Shown in pieces: positions 23,146 to 34,822 of a DNA stretch of 64,000 nt (positions within the stretch are counted from its first letter, which is position 1; the number at the start of each line of letters is the position of its first letter). Under the pieces are notes generated by a model that worked only from the letters and a program-made list of their open reading frames with translations, did no database searches and had not been told where the DNA came from. This stretch comes from Boswellia sacra (taxonomy: Eukaryota > Streptophyta > Magnoliopsida > Sapindales > Burseraceae). The DNA lies in assembly GCA_013180625.2 (NCBI GenBank), contig SNVD02000510.1, positions 1 through 64,000 on the forward strand. The letters run 5' to 3'. The position numbers were made by a program, and so were the translations under genes.

Positions 23146-23974
23146 TGAAAGCTATTGACTAAGATTCTAATCAATAATTCTGCATTTATAAAATCATATA
23201 TACCCTAGCTTTGTAACAGCTATGTAACACTTTAAGCAATAACTTTGTAACAAAAGTTGATTGATAAAATTCTGTACTTCATCTAACATTTTAACCTTTA
23301 AGAATGTAACAGCTGCTAATGAAGAGAAGATGGTGATGACAAATCAGCATTGATCCTAATAACTACTAGTGAAGATAACCAAGGCGTCTGCATTTGTGGC
23401 AAAGTGAAAAAAAAAAAATTATATACTAAGAGAATGCCTTTTTTATCTATGATCATCATAGCTATATATGAAGTTGATTACACATCAAATTTATGATTGC
23501 TTTATATTATAAGAGTTAATCGCATATAAAAACAAGTTTAGGGGTAGCGTTTTCAAATTTAGTCTAACCCTAATCTTTCATTGCCTAACCAACTAACAAG
23601 CTAATGAATTAACAAGCAAAGTACTTATAAAAATATAAGGAGTTGATGGGCGTAAATCATTTAGTCATTAAGTGCTATACAAGTAAATAAGTAAATTATA
23701 CATCTAATAAAAACATATTTTAGTGCCTATACAACTAATTTAGAAGATACTTCTATTTTTTTTAAGCTGAGCTTAACTAGATAATAAAAAATATATATTA
23801 AATCTGCAAAATTTCAAAATTATGCCTTGCGGTTGAGTTATTTTCTTTAATTTTTTGTCATTATATTTGTGAGATTGGGTCGAGACCAGCCCACTCTATG
23901 AAAGTTGGACTCTGGTCCCCTCTTTCAAATGCATCCCCTTCTCTTCGACTTCCTTCTTTCGAACATATCCCCTT
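23146..23974. other. Intergenic, nothing recognised
   Basis: AT-rich, no conserved coding or structural signal seen. Confidence 0.55.
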
Positions 23975-23979
23975 CTCTT

Positions 23980-24324
23980 TGTTAAAGTTCTATGCAAATA
24001 TTGTGCAGATCAGTGTCCTATTCTTTAGGAATAAGTTATTGACTTTGATTTGGTATGATTTGATCACTTCATGTGAGTAATCTTAGGCATTAGTTATCCT
24101 ATTATTTCTCTACAAGTTAGTAGTGATTTAGTGGTAGATCGTGGTCCTATATTCATGGATTCATGTTATATTTAGTTGATGTAACACCTATATAACGGCT
24201 ATTTCAATTTGAATAAAATCATCCAGTTATTTACCTCTATTATGTACATCGTAACAAACTTCTATTAAGTTATTCATAACATACGACATTAGAATTCTAC
24301 AAATTCGTGTCAGAGTGTGTAATA
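23980..24324 (+). repeat. 5' LTR of the copia element
   Basis: 345 bp, starts TGTTAAAG and ends TAATA (a change from TAACA). Hand alignment to the 3' LTR shows about 26 substitutions, about 25 of them transitions, and two single-base indels. Confidence 0.93.
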
Positions 24325-24325
24325 G

Positions 24326-24337
24326 TGGTATCAGAGC
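24326..24337 (+). other. Primer binding site, initiator tRNA-Met type
   Basis: TGGTATCAGAGC, the standard primer site of plant copia elements, one base after the LTR end. Confidence 0.92.
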
Positions 24338-24421
24338 TACGGTTAACCAACAAGAGCCACGTGAGGGAGCCACAAGAGAGAAAAAGTGAGCTTGAGAGTC
24401 ACTTTTACTGCAGGAGCAGTC

Positions 24422-27400
24422 ATGGCTTTAGAGAATTATGTACAGCCTATAATTCCTCGCTTTGATGGTCATTATGATCATTGGAGTATGTTGATGGAGA
24501 ACTTCTTCAGGTCTAAGGAGTATTGGTAGGTTGTTGCTACTAGAATTGTTGAACCAGCAGCTGGAGTTACTCTGACGGATACGCAAAAAGCAGAACTTAA
24601 GGGGAAGAGGTTGAAGGATCTCAAGGCAAAAAGCTACTTGTTCCAGGCTATTGATCGCTCTATCTTGGAAACAATCCTTAACAAGGATACTTCCAAGCAA
24701 ATTTGGGACTCCATGAAGAAGAAGTTCCAAGGGACAGCAAGGGCGAAAAGGGTACATCTTCAAGCGCTTTGTGCTGAGTTTGAAGCTCTACAAATAAAGG
24801 CGGATGAATCAATTACAGATTGCATCTCGAGGACGATGACAATCGCAAATAAGCGACGCATCAATGGAAAAAAGCTTGATGATGTTACCCTTGTTAAGAA
24901 GATTCTTCATTCTCTCACATCCAAATTTAATTATGTTGTTTGTGTGATTGAAGAATCAAAAGATATTGACAATCGAAGAGTTGCAGAGCTCATTATTGGT
25001 ACATGAGCAGAAAATTGTTCAACAAGACAAGGAGGAACAAGCCTTGCAAGCAGCCACAAATTCCAAAGGAGCTGGACGTGGTAAGAAGAGTTGGAAAGGC
25101 AAGAATGAACACAAAAAATCAGAGGATAAAGCTGTTGATTCCTAAGGAGAAAGGAGAGGCCATGATGGACAAAATTTATCAAGACAAAAATCAAGGTCCG
25201 GAGACAAGTCAAAGGTCGAATGCTACCGCTGTCTTTGGTATGGTCACATTAGTATTGAGTGCCGTACAAATTTGAATAAAAATCATGGTGAGAAGTCCAA
25301 CTTTACAGAAAAGGAAGAAGATGAAATTTCCCTTCTTATGGTATGTCAAACTAAAGAAGATTTTCAAAGAAATTTATGGTATTTAGATATTGGTTGTCAT
25401 AATCACATGTGTGGTAACAGAAATCTATTTAGTTATTTGGATGAATCCTTCAAAAATTCTATTAAATTTGGTGATGACTCAACAATTTCAGTTATGGGAA
25501 AAGGGAGGATTTCTATCCAAGCCAAGGGAAAATCTCATTCAATCTCTAATGTTTTGTATGTTCCCGAGTTGAAAACTAATCTTCTTAGTGTTGGACAGCT
25601 TCAAGAAAAGGGCTATGAAATTTCTATCAAGAATGGAGTTTGTCGTGTCCAAGATAACAGAAATGGTTTGATAGCCCAAGTGAAAATGACAGCAAACTAG
25701 ATGTTTTTGCTGTATCTCCATCATATCAATCACTCATGTCTTGCTACAAAATCAAAGGAAATAGCATGGTTGTGGCACTACCGATATGGTCATCTCAATT
25801 TTGGTGGGTTACAACACTTGCAACAAAAAAAAATATGGTGGTAGGACTTCCAAAATTTGAATCTCCTTCAAAGATTTGTGAAGATTGTGTTGTTAGCAAA
25901 CAACATAGAGATGTTTTTCTAAAAGGGAAGGATTAGAGAGCAAGGAGAGTGCTTGAACTAGTGCATTCAAATTTGTGTGGACCGATCAAACCACTTTCCA
26001 ATGGAGGTAAACGGTATTTTATATCATTCATTGATGATTTTAGCTGAAAAACCTAGGTATATTTTTTGCATGGAAAGTCAGAAGCCTTAGCAACTTTTCA
26101 AAGGTTCAAAGCACTAGTTGAGAAGGAAGTTGGTTGTCCAATTAAAGTTTTATGCACTGACCATGGTGGAGAATATAACTCACAAGCATTTGGAGATTTT
26201 TGTGACAAGCATGGAATTAGAAGGCAGTTGACAGCAGCCTATTCACCTCAACAAAATGGAGTTTGTGAGAGAAAGAATCGCACGATTCTTAATATGGTCT
26301 GAAGTCTTTTACAACGGAGCAATCTTTCCAAGAGCTTTTGGCCTGAAGCAATTAATTGGAGTGTTCACATTTTGAATAGGTGTCCTACACAACCTCTTCA
26401 AAATATAACTCCAGAAGAAGCATGGAGTGGGCGTAAACTTGTTGTTGATCATTTTCGGGTGTTTGGGTGAATTTCATATGCCCATGTTCCAGATATGAAA
26501 AGATAGAAATTAGATGACAAAGGCGAAAAATGTATTTTTCTTGGTGTTAGTGATTGTTCAAAGGCTTATAAGTTGTACAATCCTATTACTAAGAAAATTA
26601 TCATTAGCCGTGATGTTGTTTTCGATGAGGAGAAAACTTGGTTGTGGAGTAACAATACATCTGGACAGAAAATTTCAGCAGATTTTAATGGTGAAAATGA
26701 AGAAATGCAGCAACAACAAACTGCAGCAACGTTACCAGCAGCAGAACCAGTTCCAGTACCTTCTGTACGTCGCAAGCGACAGAACTTGTTACATCAATCA
26801 TAACAAAAACATCTGTAGAAGCTATCACTTAAGAAGGCTCTCATTCTCAACGAGTTCGAAGAAGGCTAGAATGGATGTCAGATTATCAAGTACCAAGATT
26901 TGATAATGAGGATCCACTTACACATTTTCTCCTATTTTCAGATTGTGATCCTACAATGTTTGAGGTAGCTGTCAAAGAGCAAAAATGGCAAAAGGCTATG
27001 GATGAGGAGATTGCAGCCATTGAGAGAAATAATACGTGGGAATTGACTGAACTTCTAAAAAGGCAGAAAACAATTGGTGTGAAGTGGGTTTACAAGACAA
27101 AGTTAAAGGAAAATGGTGAAGTTGACAAATACAAGGCACGCTTGGTGGCTATAGGCTACAAACAAGAGTTTGGCGTGGACTACAAGGAGGTGTTTGCTCT
27201 TGTTGCGAGGCATGATACAATCAGATTGTTGATTGCAGTAGCAGCTCAAAATGCTTGGCCCATTTTCCAACTTGATGTGAAATCAGCGTTGCTACATGGA
27301 GACTTACAAGAAGAGGTACTCATTGATCAACCTTCTGGTTATATTATAAAAGGTAGTGAGCACAAAGTCTATAAATTGAAAAAGGCTTTATATGGACCAA

Positions 27401-28488
27401 AGCAAGCACCTAGAGCTTGGTATTGTCGTATAGATGCTTATTTCTTGAAGGAAGGTTTTAAAAAGTGTCCATATGCTTATCCTCTTTACATAAAAATTGG
27501 AGATAAAGGAAAGATGCTTGTGGTATGTCTATATGTAGATGATTTGATTTATACCGGAAGTGATAGTGTTATGTTTGAGAAATTTAAGGAGTCTATGATG
27601 TATGAGTTTGATATGTCCGATCTTGGTATGATGCATTATTTTCTTGGCATAGAAATTGTGCAAACAGCCACTGGGATATTTATTTCTCAAAAGAAATATG
27701 TTCAAGAGATCTTAGAAAGGTTTCAGATGAAGGCTTGCAACCCGGTTACAACTCCAGTTGAGTTGGGATTGAAGCTTGTTAAGAATCCTATAGGCAAAGG
27801 AGTTGATAGTACACTTTACAAACAAATTGTTGGAAGTTTGATGTACTTAACAGCAACTCGACCTGATATAATGTATGCAGTCAGTCTTATTAGCAGATAT
27901 ATGGAGAGTCCAAAAGAGGTTCATCTACAAGCTGCAAAGAGGATTCTACGTTACTTGTGTGGTACTGCTAAATATGGTCTGTTTTATAAAACAAAACAGA
28001 ACTCTGTTATGTTTGGGCTCACAGACAGTGACTATGCAGGAGATTTGGATGATAGAAAAAGCACATCCGAATATGTGTTTATGATGGGTTCTATAGCAGT
28101 TTCATGGTCATCAAAGAAGCAACCAATAGTCACTTTGTCAACAACAGAATCTGAGTTCGTTGCAGCAGTTTCTTGTGCATGTCAAACACTTTGGTTGAGG
28201 AAGATTCTTGAGGAACTTCAGTTCAAGCAACTAGGTTCTCCTCAAATATTTTGTGACAATAGTTCAGCTATTAAGCTTTCAAAGAATCCTATTTTACATG
28301 GAAGGTGCAAACACATAGATGTGAGATATCATTTCTTGTGTGATCTCACAAAAGATGGCATCATTGATCATGTCTATTGCAGAAGTGAAGATCAAGTGGC
28401 TGATATCTTCACCAAACCTCTCAAATTGGCAAGTTTTGTGAAGCTTAGGAAGTTGCTTGGAGTTTGCACTATTGAAGATCTAGTTTGA
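24422..28488 (+). pseudogene. Copia gag-pol, broken in gag, protease and integrase; RT/RNase H open
   Basis: Starts MALENYVQPIIPRFDGHYDH. Gag is cut by a TAG at about 24527 and a frameshift near 25000. The protease region (YLDIGCHNHMCGN, near 25380) has Ile where the active D-S/T-G is expected: the family has LDSGCSNHM. The pre-integrase knuckle and integrase core (25736-26302, with FCDKHGIRRQLTAAYSPQQN) contain stops and shifts. From 26875 to 28488 one open frame of 537 residues covers RT (LYVDDLIYTGS motif) and RNase H (TDSDYAGDLDDRKS, VADIFTKPL). The enzyme set copies element RNA into cDNA and inserts it; this copy could not do so alone. Confidence 0.93.
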
Positions 28489-28538
28489 AGGAGGGGTTTG
28501 CATGAGAATTAAACTAAACATTTTCCAATATTCAATTT

Positions 28539-28549
28539 AAGGGAGGGAA
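28539..28549 (+). other. Polypurine tract of the copia element
   Basis: AAGGGAGGGAA directly precedes the 3' LTR and primes plus-strand DNA synthesis in this family. Confidence 0.85.
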
Positions 28550-28896
28550 TATTAGAGTTCTATACAAATATTGTGTAGATCATGTGTCCTATTCTTTAGG
28601 AATAAGTTATTGACTTTGATTTGGTCATGATTTGATCACTTCATGTGAATAATCTTAGGCATTAGTTATCCTATTATCTCTCTACAAGTTAGTAGTGATT
28701 TAGTGGTAGATCGTGGTCCTATATTTATGGATTCACATTATATTTAGTCGATGTAACGCCTATATAACGACTATTTTAGTTTGAATAAAATCATTCAGTT
28801 ATTCACCTCTGTTATATACATCGCAATAAACTTCTCTTAAGTTATTCATAACATACGACATCAGAATTCTGCAAATTCACGTCAGAGTGTGTAACA
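28550..28896 (+). repeat. 3' LTR of the copia element
   Basis: 347 bp, starts TATTAGAG (TG changed to TA) and ends TAACA. Confidence 0.93.
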
Positions 28897-28901
28897 CTCT
28901 T

Positions 28902-29499
28902 CAGCTTGGAGCTCAACCGGTTCCGAGAATAAACGAGTTCAAGTCGTTAAACCCTTTACAGAAACTGAACACAAAAAGATTTAATTCTATTTTCAAACTG
29001 AACAAGAGTAGAAAAATATTACATCCATAATTATCTATAGCCAACTTTTTATAAGCTACATATTTTTTGTTATTTTATATTAAAATATTTTATTTACCAT
29101 CATTTCTAGTAAAAGCAAAGTAATTTTTTATTAATATCTTTTTATTTTATAAAAATTTGACGGAACAAGAAATTTTTTTTTTAAATCTTTGACTATAATA
29201 TAAACTTATGGTTTACAGTACTTGCAATATTATAATGTGATCAACAATGACTCAATTTCACAAAAAAATTAACTTCAAGATATCTCGAGGGGCCGATTTA
29301 CATGGTAGCTAGGCAGGGTTGTAGCTTGACCTAGGTTTTGGGGAAAAAAAAATCACAAAGCTCCAAGCAATTTACCTTACATTGAATTTATTTATAAATC
29401 TGCAATTATTTATTATTTCTTTACAATTATGCCATTATTTAAACTTCTCTCTCCTCCTCTTGTACTCGTGAAAGTGAGCTCCGTTCTTCTCTTCTCAAC

Positions 29500-29535
<36 letters not shown>

Positions 29536-30806
29536 CATCCCTCTTTTAACTTCTTGCAAGTACGCCGAAAAAAGAGTTTGACTAATAATTTAAGATTTTT
29601 TTTATCAATCTCCATTAAAAAATTTCTATACAGCGTCGAGTAAATTATAAGGTATTATTCTAACTCTTATCAAATTATTTTGGTTAAATTAGAGCTTTGT
29701 ACAATTTGTCGGTGGACGATTTTTTTTAATTATTTGATTGTCTAATTTTTTATTTTTTATTTTATTTATTTAATATTGTTGGTTTGTGTTATATATTGAT
29801 TTTTTTGTCCATTGATAATTTATTTTTAGAAATAGACCAGTAGAATGAAATATTAGTGAAAAGGATGACCATATACAAATATAATAAAATTATCAAACAC
29901 TAGTGGAAAGAGACAAATAAATTTTCTAATTGTAGAGGAACCAATTTTGCTTACTGATCTTGGGAGTGCTCTTTGTTACCCAAGGCACATTCCCAAATTA
30001 GTTTAAGAATTAGTCTTAAATAAAACTGCATACAAGCTAATTTATTTGACCCAAATTTTAATAGATATTAGGAGAAAATTTTAATTTTTTATTTCATTAG
30101 AGTAGTAATTTATTAATAGTTAATTATAGTTTGCTAAAATTAATTCATGTTTTAATTTTTGTGAAGGTATGGGGAAAAACTTTTAGCTAACAAAGTTTAA
30201 AGAATAATGTTGAAAATTTAGAACATGTAAAATAAATCGAGATTGCATTTTATTGATAAATGAATTAGATTTTAATGTCTTCTGTCTAATAACTCTGATA
30301 ATTTAGTTTTTGTGAAAAATAATTAAAAAAAAAGTTAGCAAGCAATTATATTATTCTATAAATTACCAAGTATGAATGCAATTGATCTTCCTGTTTTATT
30401 AATAAATGATTAAAAAAATTAAATGATCTTTCTTTAAATATGGTTAATATAGGAGATCTATATTCAAATGAGAAATATTTATTTAAGTAGGAAGTACTAC
30501 TTTCCATATAATAAAATTTAAAAAGATTTCATTAATTTAATATTATAAAAACAGTAAATATGATAATCCACTAATTAAAATAATTATTTATATTCTTGTA
30601 TTTAACTGTGCTAAATAAAAGTGTGAGAAGGCCAAAATAGGAAAATCTGTATTGCATAATTATTATTAAAATATCTTAAAGATAATTTAGAGACAGGTCC
30701 GCCCCTTTGAGTTGAGTCTTGCACAACTATTATTTTATAATGGAAATGTTTAGCATCTGCATCACATAACATGTCTATAAAGATTGCAACTCTTGGTAGT
30801 AGCATG
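28902..30806. other. Downstream flank of the triterpene synthase gene, no gene seen
   Basis: AT-rich. Contains a (TC)n microsatellite at 29503-29532. The 3' UTR of the cyclase gene should lie just below 30807, but I could not fix a polyadenylation site. Confidence 0.5.
29503..29532. repeat. (TC)n microsatellite
   Basis: About 15 uninterrupted TC units. Confidence 0.95.
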
Positions 30807-33800
30807 CTATTTAGACTTGGAAGGTAGTGGAAGCTTTGAGCGGTATTCAGCCAACGCCCATAGAGGGAAAGTATTTCTATACATTGGGTAGTGCAACATG
30901 CAATTCACCATAAATACTCCAGTGAGTTCCTGTCATTTCATGAATAAGTTAATTAATTATCCATGGTTACTTTAAAATTAAGAAATTAAAGTTCAAGAAT
31001 ACTAATCCATCTGATGTGTGGATTCCTATTTTTCTTTGGGTTTTGTTCATTAATAATCGATTAGTAGTACCCACGCTTAGTGATTCTTCTAATCAAATTT
31101 ATATTATACTAAATTATTATTCTTATTTTTCTTTAATTTTAGTTTTTAATTAGTACCTGTTGCGGGAAATCGCCGTTTTCCAGTTGAGAATTTATTAGAA
31201 GTCTTGCAGCCCGATGAATAGGAGTGGGATCTCTCTCCATCTATCACAATTGTTTTTAAAAAAGAAAATAATTCTAATAATAACAACAATAAATACTATG
31301 AAACTATTTTTTTTAGAACAATAAATGGATAAAAATACTAGTAAATTTTAGGAAATTTTAAACTAGTAGTTTGGTAAGTGAAGAGCTTACCTGCCCCGCA
31401 TGAATTAAAGCCATCATCGCCCATGCAGTTTGTACCAAATTTGACCGATTTCCCTCAAGGGGTGTATATTTCTACAATTAAAAAAAAAAAAAAATCTTCT
31501 ATCAAACTGCAAGCTTTTAAGGTTGCAAATGTTGACATGAGGTTCATTATCGTAATGTATGAATAAGAACTGCTGAATCGGAGCATGCAAGACATTCTAA
31601 TAATTGTAAGGCTCCAGAGGATAACCAAAAAGCTAAGTAGAGTGATCAAACTCTTTATAAACAGAAAAACCTTTTTAACCATCTAGTATAAGATTCGATA
31701 ACTTCCATTATAACCATCTCAGATGAGACTCTCTCGCTAGAATCTACATGAGTGAAACACATTTACACGCAATCTATGTAGCCCAAATAAATTAATTACC
31801 TTGTCTGTACAAGAAAGGTAGCTCTCTCCCCAGCCGCCATCATCACTCTGTACTTTGAGTAGGAAATCAGTAGCTTTGCGAATAGCTGAACAACTACGGT
31901 AAGTCTTCCCAGCAGTCGATAGCCCTGTCATTGCAAACCATGTTCCGTATGTGAAGCAAATTCCCCAATGGCCGTACCTGTAATCGTACGTGTTTATCAG
32001 TTCCTTTATTTTTTTTTTTGCTTTTTGTGCAAAATTCAGTTAACAATAATCTTCATTTGTGAAAATACACATACCATGAACCATCAGGCATTTGTGATTC
32101 TTCAAGATACTTGACCGCATTTTTGATGAAGTTATCAATCTCTTCCTTTCTATGCTCTGGGTATAACTTCTTAAACAAAGTCATGGCCTTTAATGCTGAC
32201 GCAGTGCACTCAACATGCCTAGAGATCACTCATGCTCTAGTAGTTAAATTATAATGCTAATTTTAAACTTAATATTCGAAATTGCACTTTGCAAATCTTA
32301 ATCTTACTCTTGCTCGGTGACAACAAGGTCAAGAAATTCCATTGGATTGAGCAGCTGCATGCAGTGACCATATATACGTATTTACTATTGGGTAATGTAG
32401 AAGACTTTTTATAATGCTGAAACAGTTGACTTACATTCAACCACTGGTGGGCTCCTGCCGGCTCCCAGGCTGATAGACCTCCATTTTTACTCTACATATT
32501 TTAGATGCTTGTGCTTGTTAACACCACAAGTCAAAAGAAATTAAAATATCTTTTAGAATAGTAATAAGATACTTGCCAATTTTGTATGATTAACTTGAGA
32601 ATTTGTCCGATATTTTAAGTTTGAAGAATCACTTTCAAAATTTTGTTGAGCTTCACTGTTAATTGTACCACGACCAATGAATTACATAATTATTATAATT
32701 TTCATTTTTTACAATTGATCCATTTCTTTTAAATTTATTTCCACTAATTCCAAAAGTAACAATGAGAATGAAAGAACATGACATTAATATCTTTTATATT
32801 TCAGAAGTTTTTTTAAATTTAATACAAACATGAACTACTTACCGAATTGATGACCTGGCAGATTTAACACATTGACATACCTGAAATGAGAGTATGACGT
32901 TGGCAGCATCATATAACCTCTCAGATTCCATTTTCTCACCAACAACTTTTGGTGACATCATGGATAATTGTAGGCAACACTGAGAAACAAGATATATAGA
33001 GCTTGTGAGTAATGCTATCAACATATGCATGCAATTACCTTTTGATTGAATTCACAATTTCGTTACAACATTTCAAATAAAATTTGTTACCAGCAAGTTT
33101 TCTGCAGTACAATCAGAAACTTGCCACCCATGATCTTGATCAGAGAAAGACCATGCTCCTTTCGAAATGTGTCGAAACATTCTCTTAAAGTCACCGGGAG
33201 GATTATTTAAAATCTGAAAATTAATGTTATGCAATTTATAGGTGGAACATAAAATTTAGAAAAGGGAGAAAGGAATGTTGGTGTAAACATTTTCAGGACA
33301 ATAAGAATATTGGAACCTGAGATTTCTTTATGAAGTCATGTCCTTTCATAATTATTGGTCCTATCTCATCCATGAGATTGCTAGCAAGCAAAGCTTGAAT
33401 GGCAAGAGCAGTATCCCATGATTGACTACCAAAGCTCTGCATATCAGCAAATATCATGAATGGCAATTATATATCCACACAATAAAATATCTTTGACGAA
33501 GCTGGTATTAGGAGAATGTATATGCTAACATTGATCTTCATTCCATCTTCCCCAATCCAAAAGTAATCTTGGAACCTGCCAATATGCTTCTTAAAACATT
33601 CTCCATTAGGATCTTCGGCCCAACATGCGAGCATAAATAGCGGCTGTTCACAATCATTATAAAAAAAATAATTGGAAGCTTGTTCATTTACATGCATCTT
33701 ACTTTTGATGATACTAGTAATTAAACCTTACCTTTTCAACACATCCAATGGTAATGTATCGACTAGCCTCATCCTCATAATTAATGTGGTTCATGGTTAC

Positions 33801-34770
33801 TTGGAGACTCTTCTCTCTCAACTTGGAAAATGGCCAATGGGTAAAAATAGGCTCCACAACTGTGTCGAGAACATCCCATAACAACTTTTGTATCGTAGTA
33901 TGGGGATAGTAGGTATCCTCCTGTCATTACATATACACATATAAAGGGTTTTCGTGGATATAATAAGGGATTTAAAAGGTCATGTTGGGCTCAACAGAGG
34001 CAGCTCTCCCTAGTAAGCCTATGTTGGCTGCGTCTTAGGACAAGATCAACAAACATACCTTTGCACACAAGTGTCGCACATTGCTCCAATTAATCTCATT
34101 GTAAGGTTGAGTATAGAGTTCCTCTCTCAATTGTAAAATGAGTGGTGTGATTGGACCAACAAATCTTCTCCCATAGAAATATGACATAGGCATGTAAGTC
34201 ACTCGACAATAGCAAAGCAAGTTTGCTGTTATGTTTAGAAAATAAAGTAAACAAACATGATCAGTGTCGAGAATTTATTCATGTTATTACAATGGAAAAA
34301 TAATAGTTGTAATTATCATAATTTTTATCCCAAATGATGTGTACTCAATTAATGATTGCCAAAGTTGACGTATTGATGATATAATGATTTATCACATCAT
34401 CTCACGATCCATTAAATAAATAACACCTCATTTGCCATATCATTTTGGATAAGATTTATGATAAAAATTTGAAAAGTATATCATTACTCATAGAAAATAA
34501 TATTTTTTAATATGCATTAAGGAAATAAGAACATTGACAATTGTAAAATTAAGTTCTTCATTTACATTCTAATTTTCAATAAACAACACAACATTAATGG
34601 TTTAAATACCTAGATTATGTAGTCAAAATAAGAATAGTTTTTGCGCTCTATTAATTGATACAAAGCCACTGTAATTTAATTTATAGTTCATCTCTTTTTG
34701 CAGTGTGTAATTTGTTTTGTGTTATTAATGAATCTCAATGATAGAATTGATTTCAAGTTACCTTTTAGTC

Positions 34771-34822
<52 letters not shown>

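Larger units (their letters stand above)
23980..28896 (+). mobile_element. Complete Ty1/copia retrotransposon, 4.9 kb, decayed
   Basis: 5' LTR 23980-24324, primer site TGGTATCAGAGC at 24326-24337 (initiator tRNA-Met), gag and pol on the plus strand, polypurine tract AAGGGAGGGAA at 28539-28549, 3' LTR 28550-28896. CTCTT flanks both sides (23975-23979 and 28897-28901). The integrase-RT-RNase H order identifies copia. gag, protease and integrase are broken; RT and RNase H remain open over 537 codons. Confidence 0.95.

Noticed and set aside
24611..25006. Independent host gene at the copia gag frame
   Set aside because: It lies between the primer site and pol of a bounded retrotransposon and matches copia gag.
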